From an uncultured Bacteroides sp. (GTDB taxonomy: Bacteria > Bacteroidota > Bacteroidia > Bacteroidales > Bacteroidaceae), in assembly GCA_905197435.1 (NCBI GenBank), contig CAJJYX010000026.1:1-23123 (forward strand): a DNA stretch of 23,123 nt, written 5' to 3'. Below, in pieces: positions 1-6,607 of this stretch. Made by a program: the position numbers and the translations under genes. The notes under the pieces were generated by a model. The model was not told the origin of the DNA, ran no database searches, and was given only the letters and a program-made list of their open reading frames with translations. Every line of letters begins with the position of its first letter. Positions within the stretch are counted from its first letter, which is position 1.

Positions 1-365
1 TCATTATCCGAAAACTCACCCGCCACGTCAATGGTAAAAGAGGAGCCGAACTAAGCATCGCAGCCCTGGTAAGTATCGCCAACTTATGTACTGCCAACAA
101 CACGATTGCCATTATCACAACAGGACCGATTGCCAAAGATATTGCCGTGAAATTCCATCTCGACCGAAGAAAAACAGCCAGTATCCTCGATACTTTCTCC
201 TGCCTGATACAAGGTATTATTCCATACGGAGCGCAGATGCTGATTGCAGCGGGACTTGCCAGCATCTCCCCCATCAGTATCATCGGCAATCTCTATTATC
301 CGTTTACAATGGGAGCATGCGCCCTGCTCGCGATTTTGTTCCGCTATCCAAAACGGTATTCGTAA
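1..365 (+). CDS. Na+/H+ antiporter, NhaC family, C-terminal fragment
   Basis: The gene enters from the left edge. The open frame begins at base 3 and gives the last 120 residues before a TAA stop at 363-365. NhaC-type carriers exchange Na+ for H+ across the inner membrane. The visible part has at least three hydrophobic segments. It also has the stretch TANNTIAIITTGPIAKDIA, a membrane re-entrant-like motif with paired Asn and Thr, and a Gly/Pro-rich helix start (CLIQGIIPYGAQ), both of which resemble the C-terminal half of NhaC proteins. The call rests on recognition of these motifs only, because the N-terminal half lies outside the window. Another ion-transporter-superfamily member is the main alternative. 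The rpsP promoter begins 15 bases after the stop, so rpsP need not depend on this gene. Confidence 0.72.
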   Translation, partial: IIRKLTRHVNGKRGAELSIAALVSIANLCTANNTIAIITTGPIAKDIAVKFHLDRRKTASILDTFSCLIQGIIPYGAQMLIAAGLASISPISIIGNLYYPFTMGACALLAILFRYPKRYS

Positions 366-380
366 AAAAGATACGAAATG

Positions 381-411
381 TTTGTCAATCAAAAGAAAAG
401 CCGTATCTTTG
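381..411 (+). promoter_or_regulatory. Bacteroides-type promoter for rpsP
   Basis: TTTG at 381-384 is followed after exactly 19 bases by TATCTTTG at 404-411. This matches the Bacteroidetes primary sigma consensus TTTG-N19-TAnnTTTG at every defined position. Transcription would start a few bases downstream of 411, giving a leader of about 55 bases before the rpsP ATG at 472. It is the best promoter match in the window, as expected for a ribosomal protein gene. Confidence 0.85.
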
Positions 412-471
412 TACCCGCTATTACGAGATAATAGCATAATTCAAATCAATCATTAAAAACAATTATTTAAA

Positions 472-1017
472 ATGGCAACTAGAATCAGATTGCAGAGACA
501 CGGACGTAAAAGTTACGCGTTCTATTCAATTGTAATTGCAGACAGCAGAGCACCACGTGATGGTAAATTTATTGAGAAGATTGGTACTTACAATCCTAAC
601 ACCAATCCTGCCACAGTAGATTTGAAGTTCGACCGCGCACTTGACTGGGTGTTGAAGGGTGCACAACCTACCGACACTGTTCGTAACATCCTCTCTCGCG
701 AAGGCGTTTACATGAAGAAGCACCTCCTTGGCGGTGTAGCAAAAGGCGCATTTGGCGAAGCTGAAGCCGATGCCAAGTTCGAAGCTTGGAAGAACAACAA
801 ACAAAGCGGTTTGGCTGCTCTGAAGGCTAAGGAAGACGAAGCCAAGAAAGCAGAAGCAAAGGCACGCCTGGAAGCTGAAAAGAAAATAAACGAAGAAAAA
901 GCAAAAGCATTGGCTGAAAAGAAAGCTGCTGAAGCTGCCGCAAAAGCTGCTGCCGAAGCACCGGCCGAAGAGGCTCCTGCAGAAGAAGCCCCTGCTGCTG
1001 AAGCTGCTGCCGAATAA
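472..1017 (+). CDS. rpsP: 30S ribosomal protein S16 with long C-terminal tail
   Basis: S16 is a small-subunit protein that binds 16S rRNA and helps assembly. Residues 1-85 are the conserved core, beginning [20 protein letters not shown], with IGTYNP and the RNA-binding basic residues typical of S16. Bacterial S16 is usually 80-90 residues; this one has 181. Residues 86-115 form a linker rich in Gly, Phe and Trp. Residues 115-160 are a Lys/Glu/Ala-rich probable helix, and 160-181 is an Ala/Pro/Glu tail with two APAEE units. Long tails of this kind are seen in S16 of Bacteroidetes, so the tail is a lineage trait and not a fusion artefact. The ATG at 472 is fixed by the conserved N-terminus. The gene appears to be transcribed alone, with its own promoter (381-411) and a terminator (1061-1096). 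Confidence 0.97.
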   Translation: MATRIRLQRHGRKSYAFYSIVIADSRAPRDGKFIEKIGTYNPNTNPATVDLKFDRALDWVLKGAQPTDTVRNILSREGVYMKKHLLGGVAKGAFGEAEADAKFEAWKNNKQSGLAALKAKEDEAKKAEAKARLEAEKKINEEKAKALAEKKAAEAAAKAAAEAPAEEAPAEEAPAAEAAAE

Positions 1018-1060
1018 TAGTAAGCACAGCATTTTCACTAAAAATGGGATTAAAACTATA

Positions 1061-1096
1061 AAAATCCTCTCCGGTTCATGCCGGAGGGGATTTTTT
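1061..1096 (+). terminator. Rho-independent terminator after rpsP
   Basis: The arms at 1063-1074 and 1081-1092 pair over 12 bases with a single G-T wobble around a 6-base loop, and the right arm runs into six T residues. It lies 45 bases after the rpsP stop. The T-run is only a few bases from the promoter-like TATATTTG of the next gene. Confidence 0.85.
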
Positions 1097-1101
1097 ATTA
1101 C

Positions 1102-1109
1102 TATATTTG
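1102..1109 (+). promoter_or_regulatory. Probable -7 element for the lipoprotein gene
   Basis: TATATTTG matches the Bacteroides -7 motif TAnnTTTG and lies 31 bases before the ATG at 1141. No TTTG is found at the proper distance upstream, where the right arm of the rpsP terminator lies, so the promoter is probable but not strong. Confidence 0.5.
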
Positions 1110-1140
1110 CAGTTACAATCACTCATTAAAAAAACAAGCA

Positions 1141-2238
1141 ATGAAAAAGTTTACTTATCTGCTCGCTGTAGCCGCTGTATTTACAGCTTGTAACAGTGGA
1201 AACAACGGTTACACCGTAACCGGAACCGTAGAGGGTGCAGCCGACGGTGACACCGTATATCTGGAAACCGTGGAAGGACGCCAATTCGTGAAATTGGACT
1301 CTGCCGTCATCAAAGGTGGAACATTTACCTTCAAAGGTACACAAGATACTGCTGTCAACCGCTACATCTCTTACAAAGCCGAAGGAAAAGACGGCGCAGC
1401 TATCGACTTCTTTCTGGAAAACGGCAAGATTAAAATCAACCTGTCCCAAGAAAGCAGCTCTGCCACCGGTACTGCCAATAATGATGCCTACCAGGAAATC
1501 AGAACCCAAATCAATGACTTGAACAAACAGATGATGACCATCTACGAATCCATGTCGGACACCACCCTGACCGACGAACAACGCGAAGCCAAGGGCAAAG
1601 AGATGGAGAATCTGGAAAACAGCATGATTTCTGCCATCAAAGCCGGCATCAGCAAAAACATCACCAATCCGGTCGGCGTACTTCTGCTGAAGCAGAACTA
1701 CTACTACATGGATGTAGCAGACCTCGACCCTCTGATGCCTCAAATTCCCGCTGCTTATGACAACGATGAAGCTATCGTCAAGATAAAGAACAATGTTACA
1801 AAGATGAAAGCTACTGCCGTAGGCCAGAAATTCACAGACTTTGAAATGCAGACTCCGGAAGGGAAAACTGTAAAACTGTCTGATTATGTAGGCAAAGGCA
1901 AGGTAGTGCTTGTTGACTTCTGGGCAAGCTGGTGCGGTCCTTGCCGCCGTGAAATGCCCAACCTGGTGGAAGCTTACGCCAAATACAAGAATAAGAACTT
2001 TGAAATCGTTGGTGTATCTCTGGACCAGAGCGGTGACGCATGGAAAGAAGCCATCAAGAAACTGAACATCACTTGGCCGCAAATGTCCGACCTGAAATAC
2101 TGGAACTGTGAAGGCGCACAGCTTTATGCAGTAAGCAGCATCCCCCACACAGTATTGATTGACGGCGAAGGCACCATCCTTGCACGCGGACTGCACGGTG
2201 ACGAACTTCAGGAAAAGATAGCCGAAGCTGTCAAATAA
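1141..2238 (+). CDS. TlpA/ResA-like thiol-disulfide oxidoreductase lipoprotein
   Basis: This is a predicted periplasm-facing thioredoxin-fold lipoprotein of 365 residues that reduces or exchanges disulfides. Residues 1-17 are a lipoprotein signal ending in FTAC, so Cys17 would be lipidated. The residues after Cys17 (NSGNNG) have no acidic run of the kind that sends Bacteroidetes lipoproteins to the cell surface. Residues of about 24-125 look like the DUF4369 beta domain. A charged helical stretch follows at about 125-200. The thioredoxin domain covers about 225-365, with the active site WCGPC (Cys265 and Cys268) and the cis-proline segment SSIPHT. The ATG at 1141 is chosen over a non-ATG upstream start at 1078 because it alone begins a signal peptide and lies downstream of the promoter. 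Similar genes are numerous in Bacteroides, so the partner protein cannot be named. Confidence 0.9.
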   Translation: MKKFTYLLAVAAVFTACNSGNNGYTVTGTVEGAADGDTVYLETVEGRQFVKLDSAVIKGGTFTFKGTQDTAVNRYISYKAEGKDGAAIDFFLENGKIKINLSQESSSATGTANNDAYQEIRTQINDLNKQMMTIYESMSDTTLTDEQREAKGKEMENLENSMISAIKAGISKNITNPVGVLLLKQNYYYMDVADLDPLMPQIPAAYDNDEAIVKIKNNVTKMKATAVGQKFTDFEMQTPEGKTVKLSDYVGKGKVVLVDFWASWCGPCRREMPNLVEAYAKYKNKNFEIVGVSLDQSGDAWKEAIKKLNITWPQMSDLKYWNCEGAQLYAVSSIPHTVLIDGEGTILARGLHGDELQEKIAEAVK

Positions 2239-2263
2239 TAAAGCCGGACACACCGGAGACTAA

Positions 2264-2332
2264 AATAGAAATGCCACACTTCGCAAAGGCAAATGCCATT
2301 GATGGCGTCCTGCGAAGTGTGGCATTTCTATT
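2264..2332. repeat. 22-base perfect inverted repeat
   Basis: The arms 2264-2285 and 2311-2332 are perfect reverse complements over 22 bases around a 25-base loop. The right arm contains the first unit (2314-2326) of the direct array that follows, so the left arm is the same unit in opposite orientation. It begins 25 bases after the lipoprotein gene's stop. A transcript from either strand could fold into a long hairpin. It has no T-run, so it is not a classical intrinsic terminator, although it could protect 3' ends. Confidence 0.9.
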
Positions 2333-2414
2333 GATGAAGTGTGGCATTTCAGTCGCCGAAGTGTGGCATTTCAGTCACCGAGGTGTGGCATTCGGGACGA
2401 TGAAGTGTGGCATT
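2314..2414. repeat. Tandem array, five units at exact 22-base period
   Basis: The core GAAGTGTGGCATT occurs at 2314, 2336, 2358, 2380 (one change, GAGGTG) and 2402. Each copy starts exactly 22 bases after the previous one. The nine bases between cores are partly conserved between units 2 and 3 (TCAGTCGCC and TCAGTCACC) and differ elsewhere. The last core ends two bases before the stop codon of the convergent MetE-like gene (2416-2418). Together with the inverted unit at 2264-2285 there are six copies. The array has no coding sense on either strand. It resembles a family-specific intergenic repeat or a row of protein-binding sites, and I cannot assign it to a known element. Confidence 0.9.
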
Positions 2415-2415
2415 C

Positions 2416-3381
2416 TCAAGAGAAGATACGTGCAGACATTTCCATCCCCAGACGTACGGTCTCCCATTGTTTCTCCTCATCGGCATCCGAAGATGAAAGA
2501 AGCGCATTGGCATCCGGCAGACACAACGTGAAACGTTTCAAGGGGATATAGTTCAACACACTTTCGGTTTTGGCTTGCAATTCATCCAATTCATCTTCCT
2601 GGGGATAATGGGACAGTACGAAACCGAACACGGCTTCTTTCTCATGTATAAACCAAAGCAGGCGGTTGCGGTCACATGCACCACAGTCATAATTCAGGAA
2701 ATAGGCATCGGCCCCATGCAACTGTACCAGCATGTCCGTCGGTGCATGGAATGCAACATACATCCCCGCAGGGCGCTCACGCAAAACACGGTTATTAAGC
2801 CGGATGGTATCTTCCATTATCACCGAATGCACCCCATCGAACTGGACGTAGCGGCAACCGGCATCATAGAGTTGGGTAAGCAGCAATTTGTAGCAAGAGG
2901 CAATATCATCCGCCAAAAGCCGGATATCGGAATAAACGGTTTCCATCTGAGCCCGTTCCACGCGTTGGATAATCTGGGTCAGGACTTCCGCCGGCGAGGG
3001 GATATGCTGTTTCTTCATCACTTCCCCGTCTGTGATGGAATCGAGAAATACAAATTCTTCCAGAATAGGATGCTGCAACAAACCAAGCCGCCCCATAACT
3101 TCCAAAGGAGAACCTTCGGAGAAGGGCCGGCCGTCTTTGGAACGGATACCCTCCCAGCTTTCCAAGAAATTGCGACTTCGAAAACCACCATCGGAAACAA
3201 CCTTCATGCCTCCCAGCTTCAGCCGTTCCACCAGATTGCGCACTTCCGCATCTTCAACTGCCTGCAAGTTCTGCCGACTTATCTGCCCGTCCTGATATTG
3301 CTTGCGGGCATCCTTCAATGCACGAGGTACACAAAAAGCCCCAGCTATATCAATTTTAAACGGAGGAAATACATTTGCCAT
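2416..3381 (-). CDS. MetE/YxjG-like protein with degenerate zinc site
   Basis: The 321-residue protein has the layout of the single-domain relatives of cobalamin-independent methionine synthase. The N-terminal pattern ALKDARKQYQDGQISRQNLQ, followed by VEDAEV and VVSDGGFRS, resembles YxjG-type proteins. The C-terminal order is also shared: VQFDGVH (about 180-185), VAFHAP (209-213), YFLNYD (227-232), GFVLSH and YIPLKRFTL. By my alignment from memory, His211 remains of the zinc ligands. The Cys of HxC is Pro213, the Glu of FLEYD is Asn230, and the Cys of SPQCGF is Ala291. A new CGAC motif (Cys232 and Cys235) lies beside the lost Glu. Homocysteine methylation in the usual way is therefore doubtful. 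The ATG at 3381 has a good ribosome-binding site (AAAGGA, seven bases upstream). The frame stays open upstream to 3516, but that part lies in the leader. Confidence 0.75.
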   Translation of the reverse strand: MANVFPPFKIDIAGAFCVPRALKDARKQYQDGQISRQNLQAVEDAEVRNLVERLKLGGMKVVSDGGFRSRNFLESWEGIRSKDGRPFSEGSPLEVMGRLGLLQHPILEEFVFLDSITDGEVMKKQHIPSPAEVLTQIIQRVERAQMETVYSDIRLLADDIASCYKLLLTQLYDAGCRYVQFDGVHSVIMEDTIRLNNRVLRERPAGMYVAFHAPTDMLVQLHGADAYFLNYDCGACDRNRLLWFIHEKEAVFGFVLSHYPQEDELDELQAKTESVLNYIPLKRFTLCLPDANALLSSSDADEEKQWETVRLGMEMSARIFS

Positions 3382-3513
3382 GTTCGTCCTTTCTTTGATT
3401 ATTAAAATAATGATACTCTTGTCCCTCTTGACACGAGCAACAAAGCAATACAATTGAATGGTAACAAGAAGTATTATCAAGGACTGAAGCCCCTTCAATA
3501 AATCCATTCGTTG

Positions 3514-3544
3514 CAAATATAACTAAAGAATCTGAAAATTCACA
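3514..3544 (-). promoter_or_regulatory. Promoter for the MetE-like gene
   Basis: On the minus strand TGTG (3544-3541), then 19 bases, then TATATTTG (3521-3514) match TTTG-N19-TAnnTTTG with one mismatch in the upstream box. The predicted start of transcription is near 3507. Confidence 0.65.
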
Positions 3545-3750
3545 ATCTGCCCCAAAGATTTATCTTCATTTTACACTTCGAAATCAAATGATGTCCGCCC
3601 TACTCCAGCAGTCAATTATAAACTACTTTTAAAAGCGACTTTTATTCAAAGTTTTCCATTTACAGAAACAATACTATTGATTACCAAACGATTAACACTT
3701 TTTAAATCACAAAAAGTTTTCCAAAAAGTAAAACCTATCAATAAGTGTAA

Positions 3751-3758
3751 TACCTTTG
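3751..3758 (+). promoter_or_regulatory. Probable -7 element for nrdDG
   Basis: TACCTTTG matches TAnnTTTG and lies 48 bases upstream of the nrdD ATG. The expected TTTG box about 19 bases upstream is absent (the sequence there is GTAA), which might mean that an activator is needed. Confidence 0.5.
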
Positions 3759-3806
3759 TTTCCGCAATTAAAATAAACAGGTAGTCACATTTAAACATAA
3801 AAAGCT

Positions 3807-6014
3807 ATGATACAGACAGTACTCAAGCGAGACGGACGTGTCGTCGGGTTCAATGAAGAAAAAATAGCCACCGCCATCCGCAAAGCCATGTTGCACACAG
3901 ATAAGGGAGAAGACCTGCAACTGATACATCAGATTACAGACCGCATCTCTTTCAAGGGAGATTCGCAAATGACGGTGGAGGCCATCCAAGATTTGGTGGA
4001 AATGGAACTGATGAAGAGCAGCCGCAAGGACGTAGCCCAAAAATACATCGCCTACCGCAACCAGCGAAGCATTGCCCGCAAGGCAAAGACGCGCGACATG
4101 TTTCTGGAAATCATTAACATCAAGTCCAACGACATCACACGCGAAAACGCCAATATGAATGCCGATACCCCGGCAGGCATGATGATGAAGTTTGCCAGTG
4201 AAACCACCAAACCTTTTGTGGACGACTATCTGCTGAGTGAAGAAGTGCTGGATGCCGTCAACCATAACTACCTGCACATCCATGACAAGGACTATTATCC
4301 AACCAAGAGTCTGACATGCGTGCAGCATCCGCTGGACCATATACTGAAATACGGCTTCTCCGCCGGACACGGAGAATCCCGCCCCGCCAAACGCATCGAG
4401 ACAGCCAGCATCCTGGGATGTATCTCCCTGGAAACAGCCCAGAACGAAATGCACGGCGGACAAGCCATCCCTGCATTCGATTTCTACCTCGCCCCCTACG
4501 TGCGCAACAGCTTCATCGAGGAAGTCAAGAACCTGGAGGAACTGAATGAAAAAGACTACTCACATCTCTATCAGAAAGAACTGACCGACTATCTGTCACA
4601 ACCGTTGGACGGACTGACTGGCGAGGACCGCATTGTGCAGCATGCCGTCAACAAAACCGTGGCACGCGTACACCAAGCCATGGAGGCATTCATCCATAAC
4701 ATGAATACCATCCACTCACGCGGCGGTAACCAAGTGGTGTTCAGTTCCATCAACTACGGAACAGACACTTCCGCCGAGGGCCGCTGCATCATCCGCGAAC
4801 TGCTGAAAAGCACCTATCAAGGTGTAGGGAACGGAGAAACCGCCATCTTTCCCATCCAGATATGGAAAAAGAAACGGGGCGTGAGCTACTTGCCGGAAGA
4901 CCGCAACTACGACCTCTACCAACTGGCCTGCAAGGTAACGGCACGACGTTTCTTCCCTAACTTCCTGAACCTCGACGCCACCTTCAACCAAAGTGAAGAG
5001 TGGAAAGCCGATGACCCGAAGCGCTATCAGCACGAAGTTGCCACCATGGGATGCCGCACCCGCGTCTTCGAAAACCGTTTCGGACCGAAGACCTCCATCG
5101 GACGCGGAAACATCTCCTTCTCTACCATCAACATCGTCCGACTGGCCATCGAGTGCATGGACATAGAAGACAAGGAACAGCGTATCGCCCGGTTCTTTGC
5201 CAAGCTGGATGCCATGCTTGAGGTGACCGCACGCCAGCTGCACGAACGCATGGAATTCCAGAAAACAGCCTTTGCCAAACAGTTCCCGCTACTGATGTCC
5301 GCCTTGTGGATAGGCAGCGAGAAACTGAAACCGAACGACACGATTGCTTCCGTCATCAACCAAGGAACACTGGGCATCGGTTTCATCGGATTGGCAGAAT
5401 GCCTCGTGGCACTGATCGGAAAGCATCATGGAGAGTCTGAAGAAGCACAGGAATTAGGAATAAAAATCGTGACCTATATGCGCGACCGCGCCAACCAATT
5501 CTCCGACCGATATCAGCACAATTACAGCGTGCTTGCCACTCCTGCCGAAGGCTTGTCGGGCAAATTTACCCGCATAGACCGCAAGAAATTCGGAGCTCTG
5601 CCGGGCATTACGGACCGTGAGTACTACACCAATTCCAACCACGTGCCCGTGTACTACAAGTGCAGCGCCCGCCACAAAGCGGAAGTGGAAGCCCCTTATC
5701 ATGACCTGACCCGCGGCGGCCATATCTTCTATGTGGAAATAGACGGTGATGCCACCCATAACCCGGAAGTAATTATGCGTGTGGTAGACATGATGGACCG
5801 ATACAACATCGGCTACGGTTCTGTGAACCACAACCGGAACCGCTGCCTGGAATGCGGCTACGAAAACTCCACTCCCAACCTGGAAGAATGCCCGAGGTGC
5901 GGCAGCAAGCATATCGACAAGCTGCAGCGCATCACCGGCTACCTGGTAGGGACAACCGACCGTTGGAACAATGCAAAACTGGCAGAATTGAACGACAGAG
6001 TCGTACATGATTAA
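3807..6014 (+). CDS. nrdD: Anaerobic ribonucleoside-triphosphate reductase (class III)
   Basis: The enzyme reduces ribonucleoside triphosphates to deoxy forms using a glycyl radical, in the cytoplasm and only without oxygen. The protein has 735 residues. Residues 1-95 are an ATP-cone allosteric domain (VLKRDGRVVGFNEEKIATAI). The catalytic barrel follows, with the probable radical-transfer Cys416 in ATMGCRTR and a second active-site Cys171 in SLTCVQHP. At the C-terminus a zinc-binding pair of CxxC motifs (Cys680, 683, 695 and 698) precedes RITGYLV, where Gly711 should carry the radical. All key residues are present and the length is normal. The conserved N-terminus supports the ATG at 3807. 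The activase gene nrdG begins 24 bases after the stop, so the two are almost certainly co-transcribed. Confidence 0.97.
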   Translation: MIQTVLKRDGRVVGFNEEKIATAIRKAMLHTDKGEDLQLIHQITDRISFKGDSQMTVEAIQDLVEMELMKSSRKDVAQKYIAYRNQRSIARKAKTRDMFLEIINIKSNDITRENANMNADTPAGMMMKFASETTKPFVDDYLLSEEVLDAVNHNYLHIHDKDYYPTKSLTCVQHPLDHILKYGFSAGHGESRPAKRIETASILGCISLETAQNEMHGGQAIPAFDFYLAPYVRNSFIEEVKNLEELNEKDYSHLYQKELTDYLSQPLDGLTGEDRIVQHAVNKTVARVHQAMEAFIHNMNTIHSRGGNQVVFSSINYGTDTSAEGRCIIRELLKSTYQGVGNGETAIFPIQIWKKKRGVSYLPEDRNYDLYQLACKVTARRFFPNFLNLDATFNQSEEWKADDPKRYQHEVATMGCRTRVFENRFGPKTSIGRGNISFSTINIVRLAIECMDIEDKEQRIARFFAKLDAMLEVTARQLHERMEFQKTAFAKQFPLLMSALWIGSEKLKPNDTIASVINQGTLGIGFIGLAECLVALIGKHHGESEEAQELGIKIVTYMRDRANQFSDRYQHNYSVLATPAEGLSGKFTRIDRKKFGALPGITDREYYTNSNHVPVYYKCSARHKAEVEAPYHDLTRGGHIFYVEIDGDATHNPEVIMRVVDMMDRYNIGYGSVNHNRNRCLECGYENSTPNLEECPRCGSKHIDKLQRITGYLVGTTDRWNNAKLAELNDRVVHD

Positions 6015-6038
6015 GAATAAAAGAAAACAAATCTCAAA

Positions 6039-6545
6039 ATGCTTTCCATTCTCGACATTTTAGAAGATACCACAGTAGACGGTCCGGGGTTCCGGACCGC
6101 TATTTATGCTGCCGGATGCCCCAACGGCTGTCCCGGTTGCCACAATCCGGAATCGTGGGACATCAACCGCGGACACTGGATGAGTACGGAAGAAATTCTG
6201 GAGAAAGTGCTTGCCGACCCTTTTGCAGATGTCACTTTCAGTGGCGGAGACCCGATGTTCCAGTCGGAAGGATTCGCCCAACTGGCACATGCCATCAAGG
6301 AGCGGAGCCGGAAAAGCATCTGGTGCTACACGGGATATACCTTTGAAAAGATATTGCGTAACCCACGCCAAGCCCGGCTATTGGAGTACATAGACGTGCT
6401 GGTGGACGGCAAATTCAAGGAAGAACTACGGGACGAAGAACTCTATTTTCGCGGAAGCCGCAACCAGCGCCTGATCGATGTGCAAGTATCCTTGCAAAAG
6501 GGTGAAACGGTTATTTACCACTATAATCCGAAAAAGGGCGTTTAA
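6039..6545 (+). CDS. nrdG: Anaerobic NTP reductase activating protein (radical SAM)
   Basis: NrdG uses S-adenosylmethionine and a [4Fe-4S] cluster to make the glycyl radical on NrdD. The 168-residue protein has the radical-SAM cluster motif CPNGCPGC with Cys27, Cys31 and Cys34, the short N-terminal strand DGPGFRT, and the SAM-binding TFSGGDPMF glycine-rich segment. Length and layout are normal for NrdG. It follows nrdD by 24 bases in the same direction. Activation needs an electron donor. In E. coli flavodoxin does this, and a flavodoxin gene lies about 3.6 kb downstream at 10124, although a functional link is only a guess. A weak hairpin (6536-6560) overlaps the stop, and no clear terminator follows. 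Confidence 0.96.
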   Translation: MLSILDILEDTTVDGPGFRTAIYAAGCPNGCPGCHNPESWDINRGHWMSTEEILEKVLADPFADVTFSGGDPMFQSEGFAQLAHAIKERSRKSIWCYTGYTFEKILRNPRQARLLEYIDVLVDGKFKEELRDEELYFRGSRNQRLIDVQVSLQKGETVIYHYNPKKGV

Positions 6546-6560
6546 AAAAAGTAAATGCCC

Positions 6561-6607
6561 TACCATTCTATAAATTTTCCCTCATTACCATTCTATAAAT
6601 TTCCCTC
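6561..6607. repeat. Short tandem duplication at the 3' end of thrE
   Basis: TACCATTCTATAAATTT with the following bases occurs at 6561-6583 and again at 6586-6607, 25 bases apart, and the copies differ only by one extra T. The right copy encodes the last residues of the ThrE protein (GKFIEW) and its stop. The left copy lies just beyond the stop. It looks like a recent replication-slippage duplication. Confidence 0.85.

Larger units (their letters stand above)
3382..3806. other. Intergenic region between the MetE-like gene and nrdD
   Basis: These 425 bases separate two divergent genes. They hold a minus-strand promoter (3514-3544), which implies a leader of about 125 bases for the MetE-like gene, and a plus-strand -7 element (3751-3758) for nrdD. 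The part next to nrdD is very A/T-rich. An 11-base direct repeat, AAAGTTTTCCA, occurs at 3648-3658 and 3713-3723 and could bind a regulator, but it does not resemble the NrdR box. I see no riboswitch fold and no small gene with a convincing start. Confidence 0.6.

Noticed and set aside
1126..2253. A 375-codon open frame antisense to the lipoprotein gene.
   Set aside because: The plus-strand product has a signal peptide and an active-site WCGPC. The antisense frame is a by-product of codon bias and has no recognisable domain.
2314..2414. The regular array could be a small CRISPR.
   Set aside because: The conserved core is 13 bases and the gaps are only nine bases and partly alike. CRISPR repeats and spacers are each about 23-40 bases, and no cas gene is present.
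2271..2551. Open frames across the repeat array on the plus strand.
   Set aside because: Their protein would be a translation of the repeats (recurring WHF and VAF) and would then run antisense into the MetE-like gene. There is no ribosome-binding site or family match.
3382..3507. Possible riboswitch in the long leader of the MetE-like gene (SAM or cobalamin).
   Set aside because: I cannot find the conserved cores of SAM or cobalamin riboswitches, nor a terminator-type hairpin before the start codon.
3382..3516. Upstream extension of the MetE-like gene by 45 codons.
   Set aside because: The extension lies in the leader after the predicted start of transcription. The family N-terminus starts at the ATG at 3381, which has a good ribosome-binding site.
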